Source: Oscheius tipulae (Eukaryota; Nematoda; Chromadorea; Rhabditida; Rhabditidae). Taken from it: a stretch of DNA of 64,000 nucleotides. Shown in pieces: positions 1 to 10,929 of this stretch. The notes below the pieces were generated by a model. The model had not been told where the DNA came from. It did not search any database and was given only the letters and a program-made list of their open reading frames with translations. The stretch is from contig JASJZH010000003.1 in the NCBI GenBank assembly GCA_037178975.1, positions 1,364,001 through 1,428,000 of the forward strand, read 5' to 3'. Every line of letters starts with the position of its first letter. Position 1 is the stretch's first letter. Made by a program: the position numbers and the translations under genes.

Positions 1-3000
1 CAGCTCCGCGTCGGCGAACTTTTTCACAGCTTTCTTGGCTTCCTTGTCGGCCAGGGCATTGAAGGCAGCCTTCAGTACGGCCAGATTCTCCTCAGAGAGC
101 TTGATCATGGCACGTTCACCGGCTCGGACCTTAATTTTTTGTTGTTTAATCCCTATATTAAGGTGTATTGTAGACTGTAAGGGTTTGGACGGAAGGTCTC
201 CTCAGGGAACCAGGACTTCGATCCCGTTCAGGGTCAAAATTTTTTATAAAGTACTATTTTGTCGAGTTTTTGAGCCCAGAGAGAATATCTTATCATATTT
301 AGGAGCTTCCAGTCTTCAAACAGTCTAATATTAGCGGCTGTGGCTTTAAAAGCTGTCTAACTGTGGTAGTTGTGACTTCACAAAATCACAGCCTTACAAA
401 GTTTTAATGCAAATGCTGGTATGTTGGTAAGAGACGGCACCCTCGAGCCACAAGTCCCGGGTTCGACTCCCGTCAGTGACAAACTTTTTCAAAAAGCTAT
501 ATTGAGACGAAAAAAGCATGAGAGGTTCACTAGGCGAGAAATAACCCATTTACAAGATTTCTAGTCTCAAATGGACAATAACCAACTTTCTCACTACAAA
601 AAAGCCCTACCTTGACATAGAAGAGTGAATCGACAGCGTTGGCCACCGTCATGAGAAGATCTTCCGTCTTTTCGCGTGTGAGCAGCTCCTGCAGGACAGC
701 CTCCTTGACGTCGACTGGCCAGTGGGAGAAGACATGTCCGATACGACGAATACCAGCCTGAGAAAGATTTTGGGTCCATTTGATAGCCGACGGCTGATCC
801 AGACGACTAAGGAGCTTCTCCACGACGTTGCTGCTGGTCAGTTGATCGAAGGAACCTGTAAAAGGGGATTACAGTGGGGAAGTGGATGAAGAAGACGTCC
901 AAATATATCAGAAATCGTGTTTCAGGCTTCAGCCCCCCCGTCCAGTAGTCAGTAAAAACTTTCTGTTAGAGGTCGATAGAGGTAGCCATACTGTCAATAA
1001 TATGGGTAGTTCAGTTGACCGGTTGGTAGACTGAACCCTACAACAGCGAAATGTTAGGTTGCTGACTATGAATAATAAACAGATTTGCCAAGAAGAGTCT
1101 GTGACTCTAATTGCCACTTTATCAGTAGATTGAGTTACAGTACAACCAAAAGACAAAGACTAGTTTTCTTGCAAGAAGTTCCAGTACCCTCCCGAACAGA
1201 AAAAGTGGCTATAAGCTCAGATAGTCTGCCAGAACAGACAAGAGGGCAAAGTGAGAGAATAGAGTAGTCAACCCAGTTCTCTTGGTACGATCAGCAATGG
1301 TACAGGGTGTTTTTATGAATCAAGTATCCAAACCTGTATCCTGGCTTCTTCTTGATGAAAGAGGCAGTAGAGAACTACATTTATTGCAGAGCGATTTTGC
1401 TACTTTCTTCGTGGTCCCTCTACTTGGCCACGGCGGCAGCAACAGCAGCAGTTCGGAACTTCTTCATTCCATTGCCTTCTTCTCCTCCTCCCTCTTGCGA
1501 ATTCGCCGGTCCAAGACGAGCTTCTTCAGCACGTCGACGTAGACCAGGACACTGTTGACGAACATGAGCAGCAAGGCCACGGACAGCAGGATGATGATGA
1601 TGAGGATGGGCCAGTTGCGCGCAGACTCCAGGAGGCAGGTCGGCGAGTCGTCGTCCATGTCGTCGCAATACTGACTTGGGACTAATGTCTTGGTATAAGG
1701 GATTAGAGTTGACAGGACGAGTTGGAACTTTTTAAATTGAATAATTTACAGGAGCAACTAGAGCACCACTACCAATAGGATGTTTGACGCTTTCAATCGA
1801 GTTTCCAGCCAGATTCCACGATCTCATTGTCAGTCAGCCGTCCAAAAGGCGACAGCCGAACTTGGACTTTGGAAGGCTGATTCAAGGGTCCTATTAACCA
1901 GTAACGAGATGCACAAATTTTGTCAAAAGATGCCAAGAAGTTTCGGCGGAGGGAATCATCTAGACCCTTAGATTTTGAAGCTATCTCTGTCGGCACTCAA
2001 GTAGCTTCAGTTTGTCTTGCTCTTCTGTGGTGACAACCTTTTTCGTACGGTTGCTCCAGAATTTTTTTACCGTGTCCCTTGCTAGATTTTAAGGCAATAG
2101 GAGCCTCTAGCTGTTAGACTCTAGCTATCCGGCAATTTTTTTAATGCTAACGGAATTGAGGGTATTGTGGTAGCAGACGGTTCGGACCAGCCTATAAACT
2201 TGAAAAGAATGACGACTCTTACCTTTCCTGTCCAGATGCCCAATAATCTCCAGCAGGGTCTCTGAATCGTCTACCTTGGCCAGCGTCTCAGTGATGTAAT
2301 TGCAGAAAGCCGTGATCTGGAAATTACTGGTAGTCTCTCTGTCTTTCCTCTCTTTCAAAGTAACCAGTAGTCTAAGAACCAGTCCCAGTCCCTCCTACCT
2401 TCTCTAAGCCACGATTTCTGTCCAGATTCCCCTGTGGTGTAAATTACAGCCAATCGACCCCTCGGCGACCCCTCAAGAAGCCGGTTTAGACGCATGGAAA
2501 ATCGCGAAAGTCTCGCGCCTTTTTGAGGATTGATCTCTTCACTTTCCCTCCCATTTTTAAAAAATCAAGAAATTCAGGCTTAAAAATGCTGAAAACTACC
2601 ACCATTCTCCTTGTTCTACCCTTCCTCTCAGTTCAACAAGAAAACGCAGAGTTTTTGATAGAAAATGCCAAAATTTGTGAGTGGTTTTAATTGGTCCATG
2701 AAAAGTAACCTTTAGGTGGTAGTCCATTCGCTGATCCCATCTGGATTCCAGTTTTGGATACTTGTACAGAAAAATGTGATCAGGCTAGTGAGTATTGCGT
2801 GGAAAATGAGGAGCTCGTGCAGCAGTGTAAACCTTGTGAGTTTTAGGGCAAAAAAATAGAGGGTTTTAGGATCATTTTAGAGAGAAAAAGACCTAAAAAC
2901 GACTGGTTTCGTCCTCAAATAAGCTATAAACACGGTAAGTCAGTATGTGTAGAGCAATAGGCCTCATTTTTGAGCATCTAACACTTCAGATTTGAGCCAC

Positions 3001-6000
3001 CAATAGGACATTTTTATCTAGAAAGAAATCCTGACGAATCAAAAGGCATCGAAAGCGACAAAATTGTGATAATAGTTCGACGCCGTCCCCTCGTCCAAGA
3101 AAAAAATATACAATAGTTGTCTTCCTTGTGTCCTTCGCCAAAGATTTTGAACACCGAAAATGTGAGAAAAAATCTGCAAGTTTACAGTACCGGAAGAGTG
3201 CAAAAAGCTTCTGTCTCTTCGTCTACGCGCTCAACGACGACAGGGCAACTTTGCCAAGAGTCTCGGAGCCCAGAACAGGTACTTTTTTATAACATCTTAG
3301 TCTCAAATCATGCATCGTTCCTTTTGTGTGAGCTTGGTCAATTCTCGACCTACTAAAATCGGCTTAACTGTTCAAATATTACAATTTATGTTCCCTTTAT
3401 ACCAAAGCTTCAGAGACGCTGCACCAATCAACCTAGAGGACAAGGTTGTTGAGAATAGCGGTCCCAAGAAACTCAAGTTTTCAGTGAGTCATGGGTCAAA
3501 AAAAAAACAGAAAAGACCAATTTTTAGGTTCAAGGAAACTCCAAGCTTCGAGCAGAGCCTTTCCAGGTGAGAATACTGGCTACTATGCATCAAATTAGCA
3601 GTTTTAAGGTCACCGGAGATGTGAGGAAGTCCCGAAAATCTGATTCTACTAAGCACAGGGTCAAGCGATTCTAGTCTCTTTTTCTATCGCTATTTCTGTA
3701 CATAAACCCCAGATAAACCACCTTACCTTGCCACGGAGGACTCTCTGCTGTGGGGACGGTTTTCCGGTGGCGATTCCTGCGAGCCGCTTCATTAGAGCGT
3801 CAGAGAAGATGGAGATGACCTCTTTGTGCGACTGTCCAGTTTGGAGAGCCAGCTCCGCGGTGGAGAAAATACGCTCGAGGACCCGGGACTCGTCGCCGCT
3901 AGCAGCCCATTTCTCGATGATCGCTGAAAATGGAATTATAGGAAAAAGACCACGAAAAGGAGGAAATGCTGAACACTACGAGTGTTTTTACAGCGCAAAA
4001 TTTTCCTATTTCATTTATGGTTGGCCGGCTTTCACGAACGTCATCTCGACATTCGCACACTGATCGGTTGATGCCATAGGAATTACAAGCATTTCTAACC
4101 GGATATCAGCGTAATCTTGTCCCCCTGAAGTAGGTTGTTGCGATGCCAACTATTACCAATATTCGAGTCGGGAACCAACTGAATTTTTTTGCCGCGTATT
4201 GTGGACTCAACTATCTCTTATTTCGTGAAAGTGGTGTTGTGTGAACGACGAGAGGTAGGCTCAAAATTATCCTGCGTTTAGGAGACAGGCTCTTTTCAAT
4301 GGCAGCCAATTTCAAGATGGCTAATTTTAACGCCTGATTCTTATATTCCAAACAAATTGTAGATCTCTAGAGATGTTTCCAGCTATAAGCCAGGTATTTG
4401 ATCCTGGATCCTAGATCCGGTCGCTTTCAGGCACCCGAGGCTTTTTTGGTCTGATATTTGAGAAAATAGTACCGAGACCACGATGCGGGATGTCGGAGTA
4501 ATCGCTCACACCTGCCCACAATTGTAAATCGGAAGTGTCGGAAGTTCGTCAAATTTTGACAAACAGTATTCTCTCATGATTTTTTTACGAAAAAAATTTA
4601 CAATGAAACTCACTCTTGTAGACAGCATCAAACTGCTCCCCGCTCCTCGCAGCCTCAAGAATCTCCTTAATCAGCTGATTGACGACGCTCTTGTCGCACT
4701 TTTTCAGGCTGGCCAGGAGAGCTTCCAGATCCGTCTCGCTGAAACGACAGCTGCCGTCCTTCTGGACAAAGGAGATCTGCTCATGGAGACTGGCCTAAAT
4801 CTGAATGTTTTTTGGGGACAAACATTGAAGATTACCGCGTGTTTACGTCTAATTGTCAAGAGAAGGAGAAGAAACTCGGGAGTGCTCGAGGTCAGAGCCG
4901 TCTCGAGGTAGTCTCTCAGAGGAGGCAGTAGAGTCTAAAAAGCTGTCATTTTACATCAAATTTCCACTTTTTTGTCCCCAAAACTTAAGAAAAACAGACC
5001 TTAAACTGCTTGGCATCAACAGTCTGGAGCATGGCTCCAACGGAGTGACAGATGGACATGGCCAGGAAGGAGAAGCGGCGGTAGAGGGCGAGTTCCTGGT
5101 GCAGAATGACACTGTAGGCCTGGAATTGGGTTATGTTATCTAGAAATTATAAAAAAGGACTTACGTGGCTGTAAAGACCCGTGTTAATGAGAATAGTCGC
5201 CAGCAGGTGATGAGCGATGGCTTGACCGTTCTTCTGGGCCTGAAAGGAAGCGGTTTCTGTGATAGTCTAGGGCGCTCAGCAAAGACTTTTCGGTACAAAA
5301 CATATTATGAGATTGACTGACAGCCAATGCTGATACACTACTTGCAAAATTTGCCTTTTTGGGGGTAAGACGATAGTTTCTAGCTTTGCGGTGTACAGCA
5401 AAGTTGTAGCCTTTAATCTGACCTTCAACTTTGCAGAACATTGCAAAGCATCAAAATTTCCTTCTCAGTAAGAAAAAGATGAAACTAGTGGAGGTCCCAT
5501 GCCCTACGACCCTAAAGCGATAAAAATTCAGCGCTCGCACCCGTATCATCTCGGCAGCCCGGGTACAAGGGGTTATATAAGTAAGTTCGCTTTCTAGAGA
5601 AATCGCCGGGAGGCACGCCTCCCGGCATATTTCGGCTATATTTGGTTCTAATGGTATTTCGGTCTGTTTATATTGGCTATATTGACTATGTCAAAATATT
5701 TTTTTGCCTTTTTCCATCCATGGTATTTGGTTAGCTAACTCTATGTCCAGAAGTGTTACATCAGGGTTTTTGCTCATTTTTACATAAGAAAAAATTTCTG
5801 TATAATCGATCTACCTCATCCTTGAAATCCATTTTCTTCTCGGCCAGCTCGTAGAGACGGTCAGCTGTCCACTTTTCGTGGATTGAGGGCAGAAGGAGGC
5901 TCAAAGCCGTCGAATAGCCAATTCGGGCTGCAGCTCTAGGAGACGACAGGCCGATTACGAGTCTCTCTACACAGTAGTCCATCGCGCCACTGTCCTCCTT

Positions 6001-6216
6001 CTAAATTTTTAGAATTAAAGGTTGGAAAATTGGAAAGGAACGAACCAGTTTGGCGAGCAGGGAAACAATTCCCGCATGTCGTTTGGACGCGTCGAGCTCG
6101 GGCAGCGAGTAGAAAAGATCCATGACGTCCTTAGCGGGACGATAGGCCTTCTCCTCGTCAGCTGGTGCGGAGGTTGTGGCACTGGCCTCCTTTTTACCCT
6201 TCTTGTTAACCGTCAT
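1..6216 (-). CDS. MYBBP1A: MYBBP1A / POL5 family nucleolar protein (3' end outside window)
   Basis: Nine exons read on the minus strand with matching phases: 6216-6046, 6000-5815, 5239-5165, 5119-5000, 4794-4614, 3923-3727, 2316-2223, 855-611 and 129-1, giving the first 466 residues. The family (yeast Pol5, human MYBBP1A) is a large HEAT-repeat nucleolar protein of rRNA synthesis and ribosome assembly, often above 1000 residues. The diagnostic stretch is near residues 65-90, with the segments DYCVERLVIGLSSPRAAARI and GYSTALSLLL. The rest is helical repeat, including a segment ending VDSLFYVK. A Lys-rich N-terminus (VNKKGKKEA) fits nucleolar targeting. The start codon lies 3 bases after a CTTTCCAG acceptor. 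Introns 2, 6 and 7 are long and hold repeats and small nested ORFs. Family assignment rests on the N-terminal motif; the later exons are joined by phase and composition. Confidence 0.85.
130..610 (+). repeat. tRNA-related SINE-like repeat, copy 1
   Basis: The intron between the last two visible MYBBP1A exons holds, at about 150-520, a sequence that recurs at about 11341-11690. Shared blocks include AAAGCTGTCTAA, TGTGGTAGTTGTGACTTCAC and TAAGAG-CG-CAC. The right part, about 410-482, resembles a decayed tRNA. It has a B-box-like GGGTTCGACTCCCGTCAG ending in AGTGAC. A 3' half of tRNA type attached to unrelated body sequence is the usual build of a tRNA-derived SINE. No clear A box or target-site duplication was found. 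The other strand shows no coding sequence. Confidence 0.5.
1464..1658 (-). CDS. Small single-pass membrane protein, possibly the last exon of a nested gene
   Basis: A 64-codon ORF with GC-rich codon choice like the real exons nearby lies in the 1.37-kb MYBBP1A intron 2222-856, on the same strand. The product starts MDDDSPTCLLESARNW, then has one hydrophobic helix at about residues 17-43 with the core PILIIIILLSVALLLM, and ends in a basic, charged tail (DRRIRKREEEKKAME). It is not recognised. Upstream on the same strand (1793-1996) lies a stretch with a cysteine and W-L-I-G-P spacing that vaguely suggests a CUB-type fold. No clean splice joining the two was found, so the unit may be a nested gene, an alternative exon or a relic. 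Confidence 0.4.
   Translation of the reverse strand: MDDDSPTCLLESARNWPILIIIILLSVALLLMFVNSVLVYVDVLKKLVLDRRIRKREEEKKAME
2586..3674 (+). CDS. Small secreted protein gene nested antisense in a MYBBP1A intron
   Basis: The intron 3726-2317 of MYBBP1A carries plus-strand coding signals. A start at 2586 gives the signal peptide MLKTTTILLVLPFLSVQQ. A 39-bp intron (GTGAGT...CTTTAG, ending 2715) joins in phase to a Cys-rich exon with ICGSPF, TCTEKC and QCKPC. The far end is clear: an exon containing EECKKLLSLRLRAQRRQGNF joins to one starting in phase at about 3411, then through 44-bp and 42-bp introns to a last exon ending HRVKRF and stop 3672-3674. The middle (2834-3210) is unresolved: the obvious exon after 2880 meets a stop at the junction. 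The 5' part could therefore end at 2847 as a 73-residue peptide and the 3' part be a second gene. No family is recognised. It would be a small secreted basic protein. Confidence 0.5.
5241..5760 (+). repeat. Interspersed intronic repeat, copy a
   Basis: The second MYBBP1A intron (5814-5240) holds a repeat whose core, about 5390-5600, recurs at 7960-8170 and 15710-15890, with a weaker match at 57610-57720. Shared blocks are TTGTAGCC, CAACTTTGCAGA, CAGCGCTCGC, CCGTATCATCTCGG and GGTTATATAA. Copies a and b also share a right flank (5640-5700, 8405-8460) with TTTGGTTCTAATGGTATTTC and CGGTCTGTTTA. No coding potential was seen. Confidence 0.6.
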
Positions 6217-6232
6217 TGACTGGAAAGTTAAA
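6217..6232 (-). promoter_or_regulatory. Probable trans-splice acceptor before MYBBP1A
   Basis: On the minus strand the sequence TTTAACTTTCCAG ends three bases before the MYBBP1A start codon. A consensus 3' splice site with no visible upstream exon is the usual spliced-leader addition site in nematodes. Whether SL1 or SL2 is added cannot be read from DNA. Confidence 0.5.
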
Positions 6233-6913
6233 GATCAGCCAATAAAATGAAGCTTGATGGAAATGTAACTGAAGAGACACCAAATTATGACGGGAAGAGT
6301 GAAACGTTTTAGCGTGACACTTTCAGGTGCTTCTAGAAAGTATCCAAACGGACAAGTATTAAGGAAAAAAAACCTTTAACTGCACGTGCCATCATTCTAC
6401 CAGCAAATTTCGAAAAACAGCTCGAGCCGTCGAGCCGAATAAATTTTTTTTTCGAAAGTTTGTCGACCTTAGCACCATTTTCGCTGGGGATTCAGTAGGG
6501 TTGGACTGACCTCTAACAAAAATGACGTCAGGGATTTTACGAGCCATTGTCGAGAAAAACCCTGTACGGTTGCCCTATACCGAGTTTCGGAGCAAAAGTA
6601 GGGAAATCAAAAGGGAACAGAAATTCGTATCAAGCGCGTTTGATGGAATGTAGTGCAATGCGTACTTTCTCTGCTCTCCAAGGCTTTCCTTTTTAATTAC
6701 CTACACAAATAGCGAGCAAGTAACAGAAAAATGTAAACAGAAATAATAGATTTGGTCTACGAGACCAGTGTAAGGTAAAAATAAAAGAAAAAGACCACGA
6801 AGAACACTTTATGGGCTTGGATCTCAATATGTCCGTCAAAAATAACAAGGTAATTGCAGGAAAATAACAGAAAATCAACAATTTCGACGAGAAAAAGGGG
6901 GATAAGAAGCTCT
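6233..6913. other. Intergenic region between BUD22 and MYBBP1A
   Basis: About 0.68 kb separates the BUD22 stop codon from the MYBBP1A splice acceptor. It holds the BUD22 3' UTR and A/T-rich runs. No ORF with coding-like composition and no repeat shared with the rest of the window were seen. Confidence 0.6.
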
Positions 6914-9900
6914 CTAGTCGTCCTCATCAAAAATGACGCGTTTTCCTTGGGGCTGAATTTGGCCAAGCTGCTGTTTCTTCTGTACTCGAGCTGCCCACGA
7001 TGGATGCAGAGTTTCCGGGTTTTCTGGAATTTTTTAGTTTATAAAAATTATGATATATACGTGGATTAGGAGCAGGCTTCTTGGCGTTACTCTTCGCCTC
7101 GAAAATGGCCTTCTTCTGGTTTTGGAGCTTCTGACGTCGGTCGTCACCGCGTCGTTCCATCTTCTCCTGGAGCTTGACACATCCTTTGGACAGTTCTCTA
7201 GAAAAAAAAGAGGCCGATTATATCTGACAACTTTGAACAGTAAACGGGAAGAGATCCATACCTAGGCTCCTTCTTCCGAAGAGGAACGGCCGCAAAGTCC
7301 TTGTCGTCGTCGACACTTTCTTCACCAGAAGACTCGTTTCCTCCTGGAAAGACAACGATTAAAACTGGTAAAGGGAGTTAACTAGTTGATTGGATGCTAA
7401 ATGGACAAATGGTCAAGTTTCGGAGGAGACAGGATTGGAAAGAGTTTTTACTAGGAGGGGAGCAATTGACAGTGTAATAAGAACCGATTACGCTCTACGC
7501 TAGTCGCATAGACTTGAATAACGTAATAGATAGTAATAGTAGTAATAGAAAGAACCGATAAGTCGGAACAAGGTAAAAGTTTGTCGAAGACAGACAAGAA
7601 TTGCGACACTGGCTGACAAGGTGATGGGAGTGAAAGACGGTTTTAAAAATAAAAAACTACCTTTAGAGTTGGGATTCAAGAAGAAAGAAGACACGGGCTT
7701 GCTCTCGTCCTCCTCCTCCTCGTCATCTTCACTGTCCTCCTCGAAGCCAGCTCCAGGCTTCTGTAGATCGACCAGACCACCTTCGGAGAGCTTGACTCGT
7801 TTCACCACGGATCCACTAGTCGTCGCTTCTTTGGCATTTTTTACCACCCGTTTAGCGGGCTTCTCCTTCTCCTCACGGAGCGCGGCAGCCAATTTCCGTT
7901 GATCTTTTTTACTCTTGGAGGCCTGTAAAAGGCCTTTTTTTAAGTACAAGATGTGCTTCAGCTTCTATGTTTTCAGAAAACTTGTAGCCCTTGTTCTGCT
8001 CTACAACTTTGCAGAGCATGCCAGAGCTTCAAGACTCCCTTTTCAATCAAAAAAGAGGAAATTAGTCGAGGGTTTCGCGCGCAGATTTCAGAACGCTAAA
8101 AATTCAGCGCTCGCGTCCGTATCATCTCGGAAACCAGGTTACAGGGGGGTTATATAACCAAGTTCGCCTTCGTAGCCCCGAACAAACAAACGAGCATCCA
8201 AACAGAGCCCGCGATAGAAGCCATTGCGCTTCAGATAGTAGAAGATATCGCAGGTATGAACAAGGCCTATAATTTTTTTTTAAAAATTGCGACGACCCCC
8301 CAATACAAATTTCTTAAAATTTGGGATGTCTCTGTACTACTTTTAGATTTGCGACGTCCCCTCATCATAATCATTATGGTTTAGTTCATACCTGCTCCCG
8401 ACATAGATCGGCTATATTATTGTATTTGGTTCTAATAGTATTCCGGTCTGTTTACATTGACGTTTTTTTGCCATTTACAGCCCTATCAAAAGGCTTAACT
8501 TTACCAGAGTAAACGATAGTGTTCTCCCTTGTTATTCTTAGACAATCCTTAGCTTCTACAAATGTATGAGCAACTGAACAATTTGATGTTTTTGTAGTTT
8601 ACAGTTTAATCTCGTGCTTTTTCAAACAATCCGGTCCAATGTTTGGTGAAAAAACCGGTTTGTCAGGCTTACAATCGCTCACCTGAGTCTCGATGGTCTT
8701 CTTCAAGAGTTCCTTGACCGAAGTGTCGGCTTTAACTCCAGCCGATCCCTCATTTTCCTCCTCATCCTCACTCTCAGCCGGTCGTTTCTTGGACTTCGGG
8801 GCTATTTTGGGTCTTGACTTGTCCTCCTTGATGCCGCAGAAACCGAGCAGCTGGTACAGGCAGTTTTTCTCAAAAAGTGAAAGAAACCTACCAAGTTGCG
8901 TCGATTGGCAATCGTCTCCTCGTCCTCACTACTTGAGCCCATCTCCACATCCGAGATTTCTCCTTCTTCCTCGTTGGATTCGCTCCCAGAAACGTCCTCG
9001 TTTTCGGGATCGGAGACGTCTTCTTGGCCAATTTCTGCGTCAGACACGACTTCTTCTTTCTCCTCCTTCTCGGCAGATTTCTTCTCGGACTTGGTCTTTT
9101 TTTCGGGCTTCTGAACTTTTGAAGATTTTAGAGAAAACTGATTTACGCAAATAGGATGCTTGTCAATGTAACACCTTGTCAAATCTTTTACGTGAACAAG
9201 CCCTCTAAAACCGATCAGAATATGGCATATCCCCGTCAAAATGATCTCGTTTTATTCTTCTTGCCGACACAACATACCGTCTTGTGTGAGCCTAGAATAC
9301 GCATGCTCACGTCAAACTATCCTCATATTGTCCTACCATTCTGTACAGGCTGTCTCTGCCAATCTTTCTTCATAAATTGATCCATCTTCAGTACCGTTGT
9401 GAAATTGCTTTCTATCAACCTGTCCTTTGCAATGCTGACAGATACGGGAAAAGTGAACTAATTGACAGGCTCTAACACCATTTCATCTGTCCCACACACG
9501 CAGTCCATGTCATCCTATCAGAGATGCTGTCGCTACTGCTTGTCATGTCAGTCACCTTCGGAGTTCTGTCCATTTGTGCTACTAAACGATTCATCTAAAC
9601 AGGTCCGCCAACTGTCAAACATTTGACAGCTCTTCACATTGAAGAATACAGATCTTGTTGTCTGGATTTCGGCTTCAGCTAGTGGTACCGGACAACAAGA
9701 TTCAGTAACGACAAAATTAACACTATACCTTTTCCAGCTGACTAGCCTTGGCCTCCTGATACTGCTTGCCGAGACGCTGGAGGAAGTAGGCGGTTCTGGT
9801 TTCCCAGTCCGGATAGGTCTCTCTGTATTATGGTATAAAAAAATGACAAAAAAGGTGGTACCTGAACTTGTTGACCTCCTTCTGAACAGGCTTCGAGGTA

Positions 9901-10780
9901 GCCAGATGATAGAGACAGCGCTCGGCGACTGGTTTTGTGGTCTAAAATTGTCATTTTTTGCATAAAAACCATGCAGAATACGGAGAAATCGAGCTGGTTC
10001 TTGGGCGTCTTGCTCACGAGGGCGTACTTGACCACCTCGTCTCTGTTCAGAGTCTCCATGGCCTCGAGTTCTTCCTTCATCTTCTCCATCCGCTTCTGTT
10101 CTTTCGGATTCGACTTCTTCTCATTCTTCTTCTCCAAATACTTGAGCTTCTTCTTCATCTCACCCTGGAGGAAAAAGGTCGCCTTGTCGACGACCTTTCG
10201 CATGTTCACGATCTGGAAATTACAAACTTTGGCTGATTTTGGTGTCATCTGACGAAACATCTTTTGGTGAACTGTGACAAATAGGTCTATCAGAAAAAGT
10301 GATAGAAGATAGTTGACTTCCAAGTAGTTTTTGCGATGCTCTAGCTGTCATTCTGTTTGCTCAGTCGTACTTTTTTTTGCTATTCGTCCTTCCGTCTTAT
10401 TTATAATCGGACTTTCGCAGTGTCCGTCAGACTATTACAGTCACCAGATACCCATTCTACCATCTCGCCAGAAATTCTTTTGCCTTGACCCTGCTAACAT
10501 GACTATTTTCCACGTTTCTAAAGGCAGCACGATCTCGAAAAATTACCTGATTATTGAGCAAGTTGGCAGTCAGGGGTCTCTTCTTGCCCTCATCTTTACC
10601 TTCCTTCTTTCCGCCCTCCTCAGCTCCTAACTTCGGCATTTTGAAGCCGATTTTTGGGGTGGGGACGGCGGACAAGTCCGCAATCTGCTGCTCCTCATCC
10701 ACATCAGATTCGTTGGCCGTCTTCGAGACGAGAGCCTCAGCCGCCTCCTTGTCGTTCTTCAACGAGGTCTTCTTCTTCAT
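6914..10780 (-). CDS. SRFBP1: BUD22 / SRFBP1 family ribosome-biogenesis protein
   Basis: Ten exons join in phase to 538 residues: 10780-10547, 10212-9982, 9941-9862, 9822-9729, 9110-8892, 8850-8683, 7922-7661, 7343-7262, 7197-7061 and 7023-6914. The family (yeast Bud22, animal SRFBP1) acts in the nucleolus in small-subunit rRNA maturation. The N-terminal part shows the family signature NNQIVNMRKVVDKA (residues 76-89), then a Lys-rich coiled coil. A long acidic, low-complexity middle (DEEEEDES, EDVSDPENEDVSGSES) follows. The extreme C-terminus has the hallmark LHPSWAARVQKK and GKRVIFDEDD. The start codon directly abuts a CCCCTAG acceptor, and RPN13 ends 149 bp upstream, so the two are probably co-transcribed. 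Introns 9728-9111 and 8682-7923 are long; the latter contains an interspersed repeat. Confidence 0.92.
7930..8490 (+). repeat. Interspersed intronic repeat, copy b
   Basis: This copy lies in the BUD22 intron 8682-7923. The core 7960-8170 contains ACAACTTTGCAGAGCATGCC, AAATTCAGCGCTCGCGTCCG and GGGGTTATATAACC. The right flank near 8405-8460 again matches copy a. The plus-strand ORFs in it are short and have no coding-like composition. Confidence 0.6.
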
Positions 10781-10800
10781 CTAGGGGCTTAAAATTAGCT
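10781..10800 (-). promoter_or_regulatory. Probable trans-splice acceptor before BUD22
   Basis: Minus-strand sequence AATTTTAAGCCCCTAG runs straight into the BUD22 ATG. Only about 130 bp separate this acceptor from the RPN13 stop codon, the spacing typical of a downstream gene in a nematode operon. Confidence 0.5.
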
Positions 10801-10929
10801 CAAATTGACCGAGAAATAGATAAAAGTTTTGACATAACTTAATAAATACGATAACAACATAGAAAATGACACATTTTATTCTGAAAATCTAATATGAAAC
10901 GAGTGGAAAAAAAGGGGGGGCTTAAAATC

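Noticed and set aside
7621-7902. 93-codon plus-strand Ser-rich ORF
   Set aside because: It is the antisense shadow of an acidic exon of the BUD22 gene (Glu/Asp codons read backward as Ser/Leu).
8896-9114. Plus-strand Ser/Phe-rich ORF
   Set aside because: Antisense of another acidic BUD22 exon.
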